From positions 60,053,852-60,117,851 of the forward strand of contig CM054060.1 of the NCBI GenBank assembly GCA_028641055.1: a DNA stretch of 64,000 nt. The letters are read 5' to 3'. The notes below the pieces were generated by a model. It was not told the origin of the DNA. It searched no databases and was given only the letters and a program-made list of their open reading frames with translations. Position numbers and translations under genes: made by a program. Source of the DNA: Alopecurus myosuroides. Lineage: Eukaryota; Streptophyta; Magnoliopsida; Poales; Poaceae. Below are positions 22,695 through 35,347 of this stretch, one piece after another (the stretch's first letter is position 1; each line of letters opens with the position of its first letter).

Positions 22695-22793
22695 GGGGCT
22701 CGACATCGGCTTCAGAGCGCACACTCACACTCAGCAGCTAGCAGCACAAAGCACACACATTCAGATAACGAGAGGGACAGAGATCAGAGTGAG

Positions 22794-24585
<1,792 letters not shown>

Positions 24586-24806
24586 TTCGGAATCGTTCGG
24601 GCCAGAGGCCAAGTAGTAGTATTTTGAGAATGTGGTGTGGTGTGTACCGTAGATATTGATTTTGTGTGTTGTTTTCGCTCGTTGGCATCACCGTATGTTC
24701 ATGCCGTGGTGCTGGTGTGTGTTACCGTGTGAGAGATGAAGCAATCTAGTAAGCGTGTACGCATGGCAAACGTGTAACTGCGCCAAGGTTGTGCAGCCAA
24801 TGTATG
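24586..24806 (+). other. Probable ACO 3' UTR and flank
   Basis: GT-rich sequence following the stop codon without other features. I see no clear aataaa signal; grass genes often lack one. Confidence 0.5.
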
Positions 24807-24934
24807 TATTCCCTCCATCCCGAATTAATCGTCTTAGATTTGTCAAAATATGGATGTATCAATATACTAAAATACGTCTACATACATCCATATTTCAACA
24901 AACCCACGACAATTAATTCGAGACGGAGGGAGTA
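24807..24934. mobile_element. Stowaway MITE in the ACO 3' flank
   Basis: Inverted ends (ttccctccatcccgaatta and taattcgagacggaggga) form a ~50-bp imperfect fold-back. TA is duplicated at 24807-24808 and 24933-24934. This 128-bp form is typical of Triticeae Stowaway elements near genes. Confidence 0.85.
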
Positions 24935-24949
24935 TATTTTTAAACAACG

Positions 24950-26343
24950 GTCCACCTTGCTAATCAAGTTAGATATTGCCAAGATGGGATTACATCCTCG
25001 ACCTGATGCAACGGCACGGTTTCCCGCCTGGGTGGATGAGTTTGGGTGTCCCTCATTTTGTGGACCTCTACTTCCCGTGTGATTCTTGATGGGATCTCCA
25101 GAAAGAAATTTATCCACGGGCCAGGCCTAAGGCAAGGAGACCCGTTGCCGCCTCTGTTTTTCGACCTCACAATTGACCCTTTGGGACGAGTCATTGAGTT
25201 GGCCACCGACGCGGGCCTGTTGCAACCTCTATCGAGCAGATTTCTCAAGTCCCATTTCTCCCCGTACATCGACGGTGTTGTCATTTTCTTGTACCCCACA
25301 ACATAGGACATCATTGACCTTTCGGTCTTGTTGCAAAATTTTGGGGATGTCACGTGTTTGGTGACAAATGTGGTGAAGAGCTCGATGGCCCCAATCAGAC
25401 GCGCAGACATTGATATCATGGAGATCGTGCAAAACTTCCATTCTACTCTGACCCAATTCTCTCTCAAGTATTTGGGGCTGGCAGTCACTCTAGGGAGGTT
25501 GCGAAAGTTGGACCTCCAGTCTTATGTTGACATGGCGTCCTCTAAGCTCAATCCCTGAAACGCCAAGTTCTTAAACCGGGTTGGTTGTGCGGAGTTGGTG
25601 TAATCGGTCCTGGCCTCCAACCAATATTCTTGCTCACTTATATTAAGGTGGACAAGAGCACGCTCAAGGCTCTGGATAAGATTCGCAGAGGTATGCTAAG
25701 GGCCTGCAATGAAACTCTCAGTGGGAGAAAGTGCGAAATTAGTTGCACAAAGTCGTGCCACACCGGAATGCATCGTGGTCTTGGGATCCTCGATCTAGAA
25801 AAAATTGGTAGAGATTTGCGTTTTCGCTGGCTTTAGTATGAGTGGGTGGCTCCGAACAAAACTTAGGTAGGCATTGAAATCCAAAACGATCAGAAGTACA
25901 GAGACATGTTCAACACATCCACCAGCGTAAAGATCAGGGGTGGTAAGACATCATCCTTCTGGAACTCCTCTTGCCTCAATGGACTTACTCCGAAGATAGT
26001 GGAACCGATGATATTTCCGGTGTCCAAGAGAAATAAGAGATGTGTTACGATGTCATTATCAACCAACACCGTATGGCGGATATTTCCGTTAATTCTTTCA
26101 TAGTGGAGCACATTATATAGTTCATTAATCTATCGGAACTCCTTCAGGGGATCGTTCTAGTGCCTTGTATCGACGATTCCATCATTTGGACTTTGGCGGA
26201 AAATGGCAAGCAGTCGGAAGGTTTGGCCTATAGGGCACAGTTTCCAGGATCCATTGCATGCTCTATTGTGAAAATTGTTTGGTAGATATGCCCCCCACCC
26301 AACTGTCGGTTCTTCGCATGGCTGGTGGTTCAGAACAAGCTGT
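24950..26343 (+). pseudogene. LINE reverse transcriptase fragment
   Basis: Remnant of a plant LINE ORF2. The frame at 25046-25303 reads HGPGLRQGDPLPPLFFDLTI, the RQGDPLSP block of LINE RT, followed by a decayed YADD region (YIDGVVIFL). Further pieces in changing frames read HSTLTQFSLKYLGLAV (RT palm/thumb) and CRFFAWLVVQNKL (zinc-binding tail) near 26298. At least three stops and several frame changes occur. The fragment is cut at 26343 by the CACTA terminus. Neither end nor a poly(A) is present. Confidence 0.8.
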
Positions 26344-26600
26344 CACTAGTGGAAAACGGGACTTTTGCTCACTGGCGAGCACCCCTTTCGCCCCGGCTCG
26401 GCCACCACCCGGTGCAAAAGACTGCAGAGGTGGGGCCGGGACGAGCAGGGCGCGTGGTGGGGGGGGGGGTCATTTGCCCCGGTTGGAGCAACAAACCGGG
26501 GCGAAAGGCCCTCAACGAGCAGGGCGTGTGCGGTCGCGTCGTGGGGGGGGGGGAGGTCTTTTGCCCCGGTTTGTGGCTCCAACCAGGGCAAATGAGCCCC

Positions 26601-27029
26601 ACCTAGATGAAAAGTTGTTTCTTTATTTCTATATTGCTCTTTAGTTAATAATCTCAATTTCATTAAGAAAAACTAACCAAATAGATGGAAAATGAAAATT
26701 AATAGAATTTTTTTTCCTTTAAATCTAAATTTTTCTCTTTTTTATAAACACTACCATGCCAGCGTTCTCCACTCCTCATGCCACTCACTTTTTGGTGTGG
26801 TGTGCTCACTTGTTTTCCCTCATATGCACAAGAGGTGTTCGATGAAATGCCCGAGAGCATAATGCCATCTGAGCTCGCAGAAAACAAACATGTAATATTG
26901 CTAGACTATTGTGTAATAATGTATCAAACCTGTATGGTTCATGTATTTGGATTTAGTCCACCTCTGTTTTCCACATGTTTTGTATCAACATCACTGTCGG
27001 GCGTGTGAACTGGAGGATTTTTAGATATA
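26601..27029. other. CACTA body without recognised genes
   Basis: AT-rich sequence and short open frames without recognised motifs. Confidence 0.4.
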
Positions 27030-27340
27030 TAGAACAAAACAAATAGTGTCTCCATCATACAGCCCGACCGTGGCTCATGAGTGCATATATGCATATCAAA
27101 AGCACCGTCGGACTTATGATGGCGAATCCGGATGATTTGTAGTCGATCGATGAAACTGAATGATGTATCAAACCTTTTGTCAAACCTTAAATGGGGGATG
27201 TAGAACAAAACAATCGGTATCGCCAGCATACAGTCCCACCGTGGCTCCTGAGTGCATATATGCATATCAAATGCACGGCAGGACGTATGCTGGCGAATCC
27301 GAATGATTTGTATTCGGTGGATGAACTGAATGATGTATGA
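27030..27340 (+). repeat. Two-copy tandem repeat, ~171-bp period
   Basis: Copies begin tagaacaaaac at 27030 and 27200. Both contain gagtgcatatatgcatatc and end in tgaatgatgtat. Confidence 0.75.
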
Positions 27341-27417
27341 AGGGACTCCGAGAGGTGGGCTATATATAGGGTACTCTGCCTCACAAAGTGTTGTGCTAGG
27401 GTTTCGATCCAACGGTT

Positions 27418-27570
27418 AAGAAACACTCGAAAGAAACACCCCTGATCCAACGGATAACAAGCGCTCGAAACAAACACACCGTACCCCTGATTGAACGGCT
27501 CACAAGAGCTCGAAAGAAACACACCCCTGATCCAACGACTAACAAGCGCTTGAAAGAAACACACGATCCG
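27418..27570 (+). repeat. Short tandem units of ~42 bp
   Basis: Three to four imperfect units read gaaagaaacac, cctgatccaacg, taacaagcgct. An inverted copy of one unit is at 28401-28435, on the other side of the next open frame. Confidence 0.7.
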
Positions 27571-27721
27571 TGTGATTCTTTGTGATTGGTCCCAACGAAA
27601 CCGTAACCCTTTAGTCCCGGTTGGTAAAATGGGCCGGGACTAAAGGGTCTGTTTCTTCTCACTATATATCTGTATGCATTGCCACCATTGGCATAAACAC
27701 ATATAAACTCACCACTCTCCC

Positions 27722-28245
27722 ATGGCTTCTACCGTACCCACTCTAACCTTCCTGCAGGCGGAGGCACTTTCCGCCTCGAACTACCCCTGCCCGCCCGGCT
27801 ACAGCGTCCCCGCTGGTTGGATGCTAAGCGCCGGAGGAGTGCCGGTCCCTCCTTTTCCTCAAGGTGTGGTGCGTCGGACGGCCATCACGAACCACTACTA
27901 CCACGAGCTCACGCCGGAGCAACGGAGGAATCCCAGTTGGAATCCCGACTACCGCCCTACTTGGGACGCCTTCTTCATTAATCGGCGTGAGAGTGCGCTC
28001 GCCAGGTACGAGGAGAACGGCCCGCCTCCTTCGAACTTCAAAGAGGCTGGTCGTCAGCTGTGGTGGGGTGGCGGACGGACTGCATGAACTACATCAGGGC
28101 CGGCGATAACCCCCGCCTGTGCTACCCTCACGCCCAGTCATGGGGTCATGATCCTCCGAGGGAGTCCAGAGCACCGTCCGACGATAGTGACGACGACAGC
28201 GGCGACTACGACGACTACGAGTCGGAGTACTATAGGCCTAGGTAG
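27722..28245 (+). pseudogene. CACTA-borne hypothetical protein (frameshifted)
   Basis: The first frame (27722-28087) starts MASTVPTLTFLQAEALSASN and continues with GYSVPAGWMLSAGG and YHELTPEQRRNPSWNPDYRP. From about 28060 the coding signal moves to a second frame: CMNYIRAGDNPRLCYPHA, then an acidic tail SDDSDDDSGDYDDYESE. I know similar proteins only as uncharacterised copies in Triticeae repeat DNA, so I treat this as cargo of the CACTA element. The good codon structure in both parts and the single frame change suggest recent loss of function. Upstream there is a possible promoter (tatatat near 27662). No function is known to me. Confidence 0.6.
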
Positions 28246-28554
28246 GAGTATGACTAGCAGATCAGATCCACTCTTAACATTATGTACTGCTTTGTTTATC
28301 CAGATCTATGCTCTCCGTTTAGGTTTAGATCCACTCTTGCCATTATGTACTGCATTGTTTTATCTATCCAAATGTACCGGCCTCCTCCCTAATGTTAGCT
28401 CTTGTGAGTTGTTGGATCAGGGGTGTGTTTCTTTCTAGCGACTGAATCCCACCAACCAGGAAGAATCACACGGAAAACAGAAAACAGACGCGCTAGCGCG
28501 CCGCAGTTCGCCGGAATACAAATTCTTTTATTAAAAACAAAAAACAGACGAACA
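28246..28554. other. Spacer between the two convergent CACTA-borne genes
   Basis: Contains two copies of a ~55-bp segment (agatccactcttaacattatgtactgc near 28263 and a close match near 28327), and the inverted tandem unit at 28401-28435. Confidence 0.55.
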
Positions 28555-29204
28555 CTACTCCTCCTCGTCGTCATCGGGGAACTCGTCGATGACCTCCTCC
28601 TGGTCGTCGGCGGTGGCGAACTCGTCGGTGACCTCCTCGTCATCGTCGGAGGTGCATGATGGTATGTCCGAGATAGACCCCCACCTCGGATCATCGGAGG
28701 CCCAGACTTCGCCGGCGTGGTTGGCCCGGCGGAGCTCTTGCAGCGCCTTCGTCCTCGCCTCCCGAGCGGCATCTAACGCGAGGTGGCGCTTGAGGCGGCG
28801 CTCCGCCCGCTCAGCCGCGCGGGTCTGCCAGAGCTCCTCGTCGGTGCTCTCCTCCCCCGGATTGTTCCAGTAATACTCGCGGACCACGCGGTCGTACCTG
28901 ACGTCGACTAGGCCCTGAAACACGCGGTGGCGGAGCTTGCGGTGGTCGGCAGCAGTGACGATTGCGGCGTCGGCGCCCTGGCCTCCGCTTCTCAGAGGGT
29001 GTGGCAGTCGTTGAAGTTCATCAGTGACCGCGGGCGGTTGAGGCGCCAGGCCGCCGCGTGCCAGGCGCGGGCGGCCTCCGCCGCCGTTGCAAAGGAGCCG
29101 AGCGGGATGCGGTCATCCCCGTAGCGGATATGCGCGGTGAACATTCTGTTCTGCCGTGCTCGGATGCCGCGGAAGCTGGTGGTGTTGTTCCTCCTCGGAG
29201 GCAT
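28555..29204 (-). pseudogene. AP2/ERF-like protein carried by the CACTA element (frameshifted)
   Basis: From ATG at 29204 the minus strand reads MPPRRNNTTSFRGIRARQNR, then IPLGSFATAAEAARAWHAAA and PRSLMNF. This follows the AP2 DNA-binding domain: an FRGIR start, a central strand ending in LGSF, then an EAARAxxxAA helix and a terminal MNF. The frame stops at 28992. A second frame (28923-28555) gives YDRVVREYYWNNPGEES, then an arginine-rich helix (AAERAERRLKRHLA) and an acidic tail of DDDEE. I know similar AP2-like proteins with this acidic tail from Triticeae repeats. The domain is shorter and more diverged than in host ERF factors. It probably began as a captured gene. Confidence 0.65.
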
Positions 29205-29316
29205 GGTGGCGGCGCGACGGTGCGTGGAGAGGAGAAGACGCCCGAGGTGCGGCAATTTATACCGCGCGCTCGTGGCCACGCGACACAACTCCCGCGCCAC
29301 GCGTCCACGCGGCAGG

Positions 29317-29321
29317 ACTCC
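29317..29321 (+). repeat. Target duplication of the large Gypsy, left
   Basis: actcc, repeated exactly at 41677-41681. Confidence 0.85.
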
Positions 29322-29868
29322 TGTCGAGACATCGTAGAAGAGTTCATAGACTGGGGTGCCATGAGTCTACGGGTAAAGAAGTGGGGGGACGTGGTAGTAC
29401 GACAACCAGGAACACCAAAATTAACCAGGTTCGGTACGTCGCAACTAGGCGGCATTCCTACTCCTGCAATCTCACTAAATCAGGGCTGAAGCCTGAAGTA
29501 TACAAAGTACAACGTGAGAAGGGTTTCGTAAACTCGGCGAGGATCAACTTCTCGGCGAGTTGGCTTCTAGCTAATTGTCTGTATGTTGTCTTTCTTCTCT
29601 CCCGTCCGAATTTATATAATAGCCGGGTTAGGGCTTACAGAAAGGAAACCTAGAAGACTACGGAAAGTATCTAACTTGGAAAACAGGAATCCATCTTCTA
29701 CTCCAAGCCGCACTACTTTGGGTCGTGGTCCGGGTTCTTCTAGAATCCGGCTTCTGTGCGTCAGCTTACTGGGCCGCCTAATGGACTGTGATCCATTACC
29801 AATGAGGCCTTGTAATCCGGCTCTTTAGGACAATGCCTGATATACCCCTAATCGGTATATATCCAACA
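29322..29868 (-). repeat. Gypsy 3' LTR (left)
   Basis: On the plus strand tgtcgagacatcg to atatccaaca. 547 bp, a close match to 41126-41676 with scattered differences. Confidence 0.93.
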
Positions 29869-30328
29869 GTAGCCACCAAGAAGGATTGAGACTTCATTCT
29901 GCCACCTTTCATCAATTCGCATTCTTCTCCGAGAAATGTTGGCGCTTTGTCTCGATTCTTCTTTTTCCCAAAACTTCATAACGCATAACTCGGATTTCAT
30001 CAAAATCCGGCTTTTCCTTCCATGAGCCTTTGCGGAGAAGGAGTTTCTCGATGTGTAACTCAAAACTCGGATTTACCAGAATCCGGATTTTCTTCCACGA
30101 GCCTTCGTGGAGAAAGAACTTCGTGACGTCAGCGATAAAAGCGTGCTGACATCACGGACGTTTGGGTTCAGTCAAATCCTGAAACGTATCTCTGACAGAT
30201 TCTCGCGGAAAACGAGGAGATAGCACTTATCACTCCACCTCCTTATTTCCCGGGTTTTCTGGTGCGTGACATGCATCGAAGATCTAACGGTCAAAAGAGC
30301 CGTTGCGCGCATCTCAACATTTTTCTGG

Positions 30329-30338
30329 CTATAAATAG
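30329..30338 (+). promoter_or_regulatory. TATA box of the opposite-strand gene in the Gypsy
   Basis: ctataaatag lies ~170 bp before the first likely start codon, with the normal spacing to a pyrimidine-rich start region near 30355-30385. Confidence 0.6.
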
Positions 30339-30506
30339 TCGCCCTCAGGTCCTCCGGTTTCCCTTCCGCTCTCACTCCATATTCCAGCCCCCCGAGCGCC
30401 ATTGCTCTCGAGCCAAAGTTCGCGAGTGTGAGCAGAGCCTGTGCGTCCCGCACCGTCTCCGGAAAGCGCCATCGGAGGTTCCGGATCTTCACCGCGCCGC
30501 CCAAAA

Positions 30507-33500
30507 ATGGTCACCGGCGATTCACCCCACGCCATGGAGGAAGCCTCTGTCGCCCTCAACATCGACAACATTATTAACGACATCGACCCTCAACTGGATT
30601 CTCTCGGCCGCGCCGCCGCGAGCGCGCCGGAGGGAACCACCGGAGGCTTGGCTCGCGAGGATCCTCATCTCGCGGCCGAAAACGTGGCATCATCCTCCGC
30701 CGCGCCATCTCCGCCCTTCACCACCGAACAAACGGAAGAAAAGATTACTCTCGGCGATGAGAAGCTTGCCGCCGAAGCGGAGGAAGACGGGGAAATCTCC
30801 GGGAATTGGAGCCACTGGAACGTGGCTCCATCCCTTCTCCCGGCTATGGAGAACGAAGGATTCGTTCTCAAGGGAAAATGGAGGTACGAGGAGGACGACT
30901 CCGAGCCACTGCCGAAACCCGGAGAGAGGGTTCTCTTTGCCTCTGATATAAATAGAGGTATGGATTTACCACCTTCTTCCTTTTTCCTCCAGGTCCTTGA
31001 CCATTGCAACACTCAGCCGCATAACCTTCCACTAAATTCTATTCTCTATTTCGCCGGGTTCCAAGCACTTTTCGAAGGCTACTTAGGAATAGAACCTAGG
31101 CTCGATTTCTGGCAATACTGCTTTGGGGTTAAGCGAAACCCTTCGGAGGGCGCACTCCCAACTTGCAGGACCATTTCCTTCACCCTCCGTAGGTTTAGGG
31201 AGGATTGGTTCCCCAAGATCAAAACCTCGGAATCCGTCAAATTTTGGACGGGTTCCTTCTTTTATGACGAAGATGTCCCGTTTCTTGGAAAGGAGACGGG
31301 CATTCCACCTTTCAAGAATTCCGCCGCCACCCCCAAGATAATTGGGCTGTGGACGCGGTCCAGACACTGCCAGCAGATCTGATGAGGATCAAGCGGTGCA
31401 TAGCCAATCTTGTATCCGCCTCTCCTCCTCTCACCTGAACAGACACAGTTTTGTGCTGGCTCGGACGACGCATTCAACCATTAGCCTATTGCGGAACCCG
31501 GATAATGTGCACATACTCAGGTCCGGACGACAAAATGAGGACGACAGACAAGGGTTTCTTGAAGAAGGACTTCAAGAAATGGCTGAATCAATTGGTCTCT
31601 ACTCGAGATCAGTATGAAGAAAGCCGAGAAATGTATCATGCTAAGAATCCAGCTCCAAAGGTAAGTTTTTTCCTCTTTAGGAAAATTTCTCGCTTTTCAC
31701 TTTTCTCGGATGTTCTAGTCATACCCGGATCTTTGTCTTTTTTAACAGATTACAACCCTTCCTGATTCGGAGCTTGCGTCCGATGCTGAATTGGACGCTC
31801 TGCGTGCCAAATTTGCTGGTGGGCAGAAACGTAAGAAGCATGCCACCACTCAGGAAGTGGTTGAACTTGAAGGAATTCCCGTCGCTACTTCCAGGTAAAT
31901 CATCTAGGTTTCTTTTTTCTCTGCTTTTTGTCGCAGGAGTTCTTTTCTTTTCTCGGAATTCTAATTTTCTCGGATTTTCTCTTTCCAGCCTGGCTCCGAC
32001 AACTCTGAAGCCAAAAGGCTGGAAGAAAATCAAGTCTGTTGCTCGGAGAGGGACAATGCCTTCTCCTGCTGCTGCTCCCGACACTCCGGTCGCAGCTGCG
32101 GAGGAAAACATTGCTGCCAGGGAGGAGGAAACCCAGCAGACCAGCCAGCCCATCGCGCCGGAAACGGATGCGGGGGAAAGGGCGGTGCTTGAGGTGGGAG
32201 GTCCTTCTAGAGTTCCATAGGAGGAGCCTATCCCAAAATTCGACAAGGAGTTCAAGATAAAGGAGGAACCATTTGATGAACACAGGTTTATCAAACCGTG
32301 GGCGAAAAAACACTTCGCTCCTGCTCCCTTAATCCGTCCCTGGCCGCAAGGCGGATTTGTTGTAAGTAATAACTTCGTATTTTCACCTCGGCAGGTCATC
32401 CAGGACGGCCTTTGCCACGTCGGGATTCTTTTTGCCGAGTATGCAAAAGAATTCAACGAGAACTTGTCGGGTCTGCAACGGACGAGCCACCTAATATCTC
32501 TAGCCCCCAAGCATTTTGTCAAAAGCATACTTTTTTGATTTAATGCTTTTTTCCATTACCTTGCATGATTTCTGACTTAAGCGCTTTGTTTGTTTTCCTT
32601 ATTTCAGCAAACTACTAAAACCATTAACATGGAGATTTTCAGCAAGCTCGCCATCATGAATAAGGAGGTGAAAAACCTTCTTAGTATTTTTGAAGATAAA
32701 GAATCTGAGTTGGCCTCCGTTCAGAAAAAGCTAGATGAATCAGCAGGTAAGTTTTTTCACTGCTTTTGGTTGGAAATTTTTCTAAGTATTTTTCCGAGTT
32801 TCTAACTCTTCCTTTTACTTGGTTTTCAGCTTCTTTGGCGAAAGCCAAACAAATTGCTGAAGATGCCGGCAATGCGGAGAACCTCCGCAAGGAAAACATG
32901 GAGCTTCACAAGATCACTGTGAAGCTCCAGAAGGACCTGGAGGCCGGTCAACTGGCTGTCGGCAATGCCGAGTCCAAGGCCTCCAACCAAGCCGAGAAGG
33001 ACAAAGCTACCATCAGGAACCTAGAGAACGCCCTGAACCAGCGCCTGGAGGAAGGCACGGAGATGGACCGGATCCTCGGTAAGTTTTTTAACTTTTACTG
33101 GATTTTTCCTTTTTCCCTTCTTCTGTTTTCCTTAACTTTGTTTTGTTGATTGAAACAGAAGGTAGCCCCCAACTAACCCGGGTCGAAAGAATCCGGGCTT
33201 TCGAGAAGGTCTTCACCGCGCTCAAAGCTGCGGGGATGTTACTTATTAATAAGTACATTCCCGACAAATCAGGGGAGTTCTCGGAAGACCGCAAGCTTCC
33301 GGAGGAAATTGTCGAGGTGGCGAATCGCAAGGAGTCTTGGGTCCGCTCCGCGGCTCACGATGGTGCGCGCATGTCGTATGCATTATACCACCGCCAAGTC
33401 TTGGCGCGTGGCATCCGGTATTCCTCAAGGATACACGGACGCTTAGCGAGCCAGTATCTTTGATGCAATCAAAGGCCACGCCACCAAGTTTGACAATTTG

Positions 33501-33599
33501 GTGAACATCTCCACCTTCTACCCTGAGGAGGAAATTCCGACAACTCCGGAGGAATCCAACAGCAAGGACAAAGACTCGGATATCGAAGAAGCTGCTTGA
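30507..33599 (+). pseudogene. Spliced opposite-strand gene of the Gypsy element (gypsy-type Transposase_28-like, coiled coil)
   Basis: Plus-strand gene inside a minus-strand retrotransposon. Likely exons: 30507-31660, 31749-31894, 31989 to about 32510, 32608-32746, 32830-33078 and 33159-33599. Most introns begin gtaag and end cag or ag. Exon 1 has a region like the Pfam family of putative gypsy-type transposon proteins (LNSILYFAGFQALFEGYLGI, LDFWQYCFGVK). Exons 4-5 make a long coiled coil (ESELASVQKKLDES, LRKENMELHKITVKLQKDLE). The end is acidic (DKDSDIEEAA). Damage: a frameshift near 31340, one near 31440, a stop at 32218-32220 and a shift near 33440. Such genes are known as extra ORFs of Tat-lineage elements; their function is not known. 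Exon boundaries are by eye. Confidence 0.75.
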
Positions 33600-34369
33600 A
33601 TCCTGGGTGGAAGATAGGAAAACAGAAGCATTACTGTTCTTTCAATGTAACACTTATTGTAATGCTATCTATTCTTTTGTATAAACAAGTACTCCGCTTT
33701 TGCAGTTAAATTATTAAGTTTTTGCAAGTTTTTCGGGTTTTAATTCCTTTATCTTCTAAGTTCTCTAGTTTATATGCTTTAACTGTCCTTAGTGTTTGAA
33801 ATGGCTCAATAGTACATAATCTTCATGCCAAGTGACTGGGTATAACCGATCAGTCAGAACTCGGAAACGTGGATCATACTAAAGGCATTTTTACTTACTA
33901 ATTTTAGTGACCCAACACATAAACAATCAGATAATACTTAGAGAAAGTAAGGACTTTTGAAATTGTATGAAACTCAGGCACGCAGGCACAATCGGGGTTT
34001 CCTTAAGCCTCCTTAGGCCGAAAAGCATTCAGTTTTATAACTCCGAGCACGCAGGCACAATTCGGGTTAACATTGAGTATTTTGAAAAATCATTGGGAAA
34101 CAGATAAGGCGGACTTATGCTTTGTGTGAAAACAGATAAAACAGTAATGCATGAATTGCGACAAATTTATTTCATGGTCTCAAAGATGTTTACATAGAAA
34201 TTGAACTAAGTATAGAAGGGACGTAACTGCTGGATGCTCCAAGGCATTTTTGTCTCTCCTAGTTCAACATCTATCTTCCTCTTTCTTTTGCGATTCGGAC
34301 GCTTGGGATCATCTTCCGTGTCTCGAATATCTACAAGATAATAAGATCCATTTTTCATAGTCTTGCTAA
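33600..34369. other. Convergent spacer between the opposite-strand gene and pol
   Basis: Probable 3' ends of both transcription units. A segment with cacgcaggcacaat occurs twice (about 33978 and 34047). Codon structure is weak apart from the last ~150 bp, which probably still belong to the C-terminal part of pol on the minus strand. Confidence 0.5.
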
Positions 34370-35347
34370 TCACAAATGGTCCCTCCCAGACTGGGCTAAC
34401 TTGTGCTTCCTTTCTTGCACCAATCTTAGCACTAGGTCATCTTCTTTGAAAGATCGGTGCCTGATTTTCCGACTATGGTAGCATCTCAATCCTTGCTGAT
34501 AAATAACGGATCTTTGAAGCATAAGGTCTCGTTCTTCTTCTAAAAGATTGACGGCATCCTTTCGTGCGCATTCGGCATCCGAGTCATCGTAAGCCTGCAC
34601 TCTTGGGCTATCATGGAGCATGTCCGTTGGAAGCATTGCTTCTGTGCCATAGACCAAGAAAAACGGGGTTTGCCCTGTTGATCTATTTGGCATCGTTCGA
34701 ATACTCCAAAGCACGGAAGGTAGTTCTTCTACCCATGCTCCAGCTGCTCTATGAAGAGGAGATTCGAGTCTTGGGCGTATTTCTTGCAGGATTGAGCTAT
34801 TCATTCTTTTAACCTTCCCATTGGATTGTGGGTGATCCAGAGATGCAAGATCTACGCGTATTCCCGTTTGTCGGTAATATTTTGCCAACTCTCCAATAGA
34901 GAAATTTGTCCCGTTGTCGGTAATTATACTGTGTGGAACGCCGTATCTCATGACTACATCAATGATGAAGTTTCTGGCAGTCACACCGTCAAGTTTCTTG
35001 ATAGGTTTCGCCTTCACCCACTTGGTGTACTTATCCACTGCAACGAGTAGATGTGTAAGTCCGCCTCTTACAGTTTTGAATGGTCCCATCATATCTAGCC
35101 ACCAGACCGTGAACGGCCATGTTATAGGGATAGTTTTGAGTGCTTGAGCTGGCATATTCGTCTGCTTGGCGTAATACTGACATCCGCACATGTGTTTACT
35201 ATGTGTTTGGTATATGTCTTGGCTGTAAGGCAGAAAAAACCCTGCACGAAATGATTTTTTGACTATGCTTTTTGATTGAGCATGATGTCCAGAATCTCCT
35301 GCGTGGATTTCTTCAAAATTTCTCGTCATTCCTCTGGCGAAATACAT
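34370..35347 (-). pseudogene. Gypsy integrase, catalytic Glu replaced by Lys
   Basis: Integrase part of the pol polyprotein, 325 residues in one frame, which differs from that of RT. The core has Asp85 (WWLDMMGPF) and Asp144 (IITDNGTNFS). At the position 35 residues further, where D,D35E enzymes need Glu, this copy has Lys180 (SNGKVKRMN; codon at 34808-34810). A G-to-A change explains it. The N-terminal HHCC zinc region is only partly visible (HAGDSGHHAQ, CGCQYYAK). A GPY-like C-terminal region begins near LRCYHSRKIRHRSFKEDDLV. The enzyme should join LTR ends to host DNA; this copy cannot as read. Confidence 0.9.

Larger units (their letters stand above)
26344..29316 (+). mobile_element. CACTA element, left part
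   Basis: Begins cactagtggaaaacggg at 26344, in the middle of the LINE fragment. Subterminal repeats follow at about 26385-26600 built on ttgccccggtt and its complement. A related tagtcccggtt pair is at about 27612-27650. Further in are two open frames (27722-28245 and 28555-29204). The body is interrupted at 29317-29321 by a Gypsy element and seems to go on at 41677-43880. I could not find the right terminus. Confidence 0.65.

Noticed and set aside
30507..33599. The spliced plus-strand gene as a host gene
   Set aside because: It lies wholly between the LTRs of a Gypsy with matching target duplications and has the gypsy-type transposon domain.
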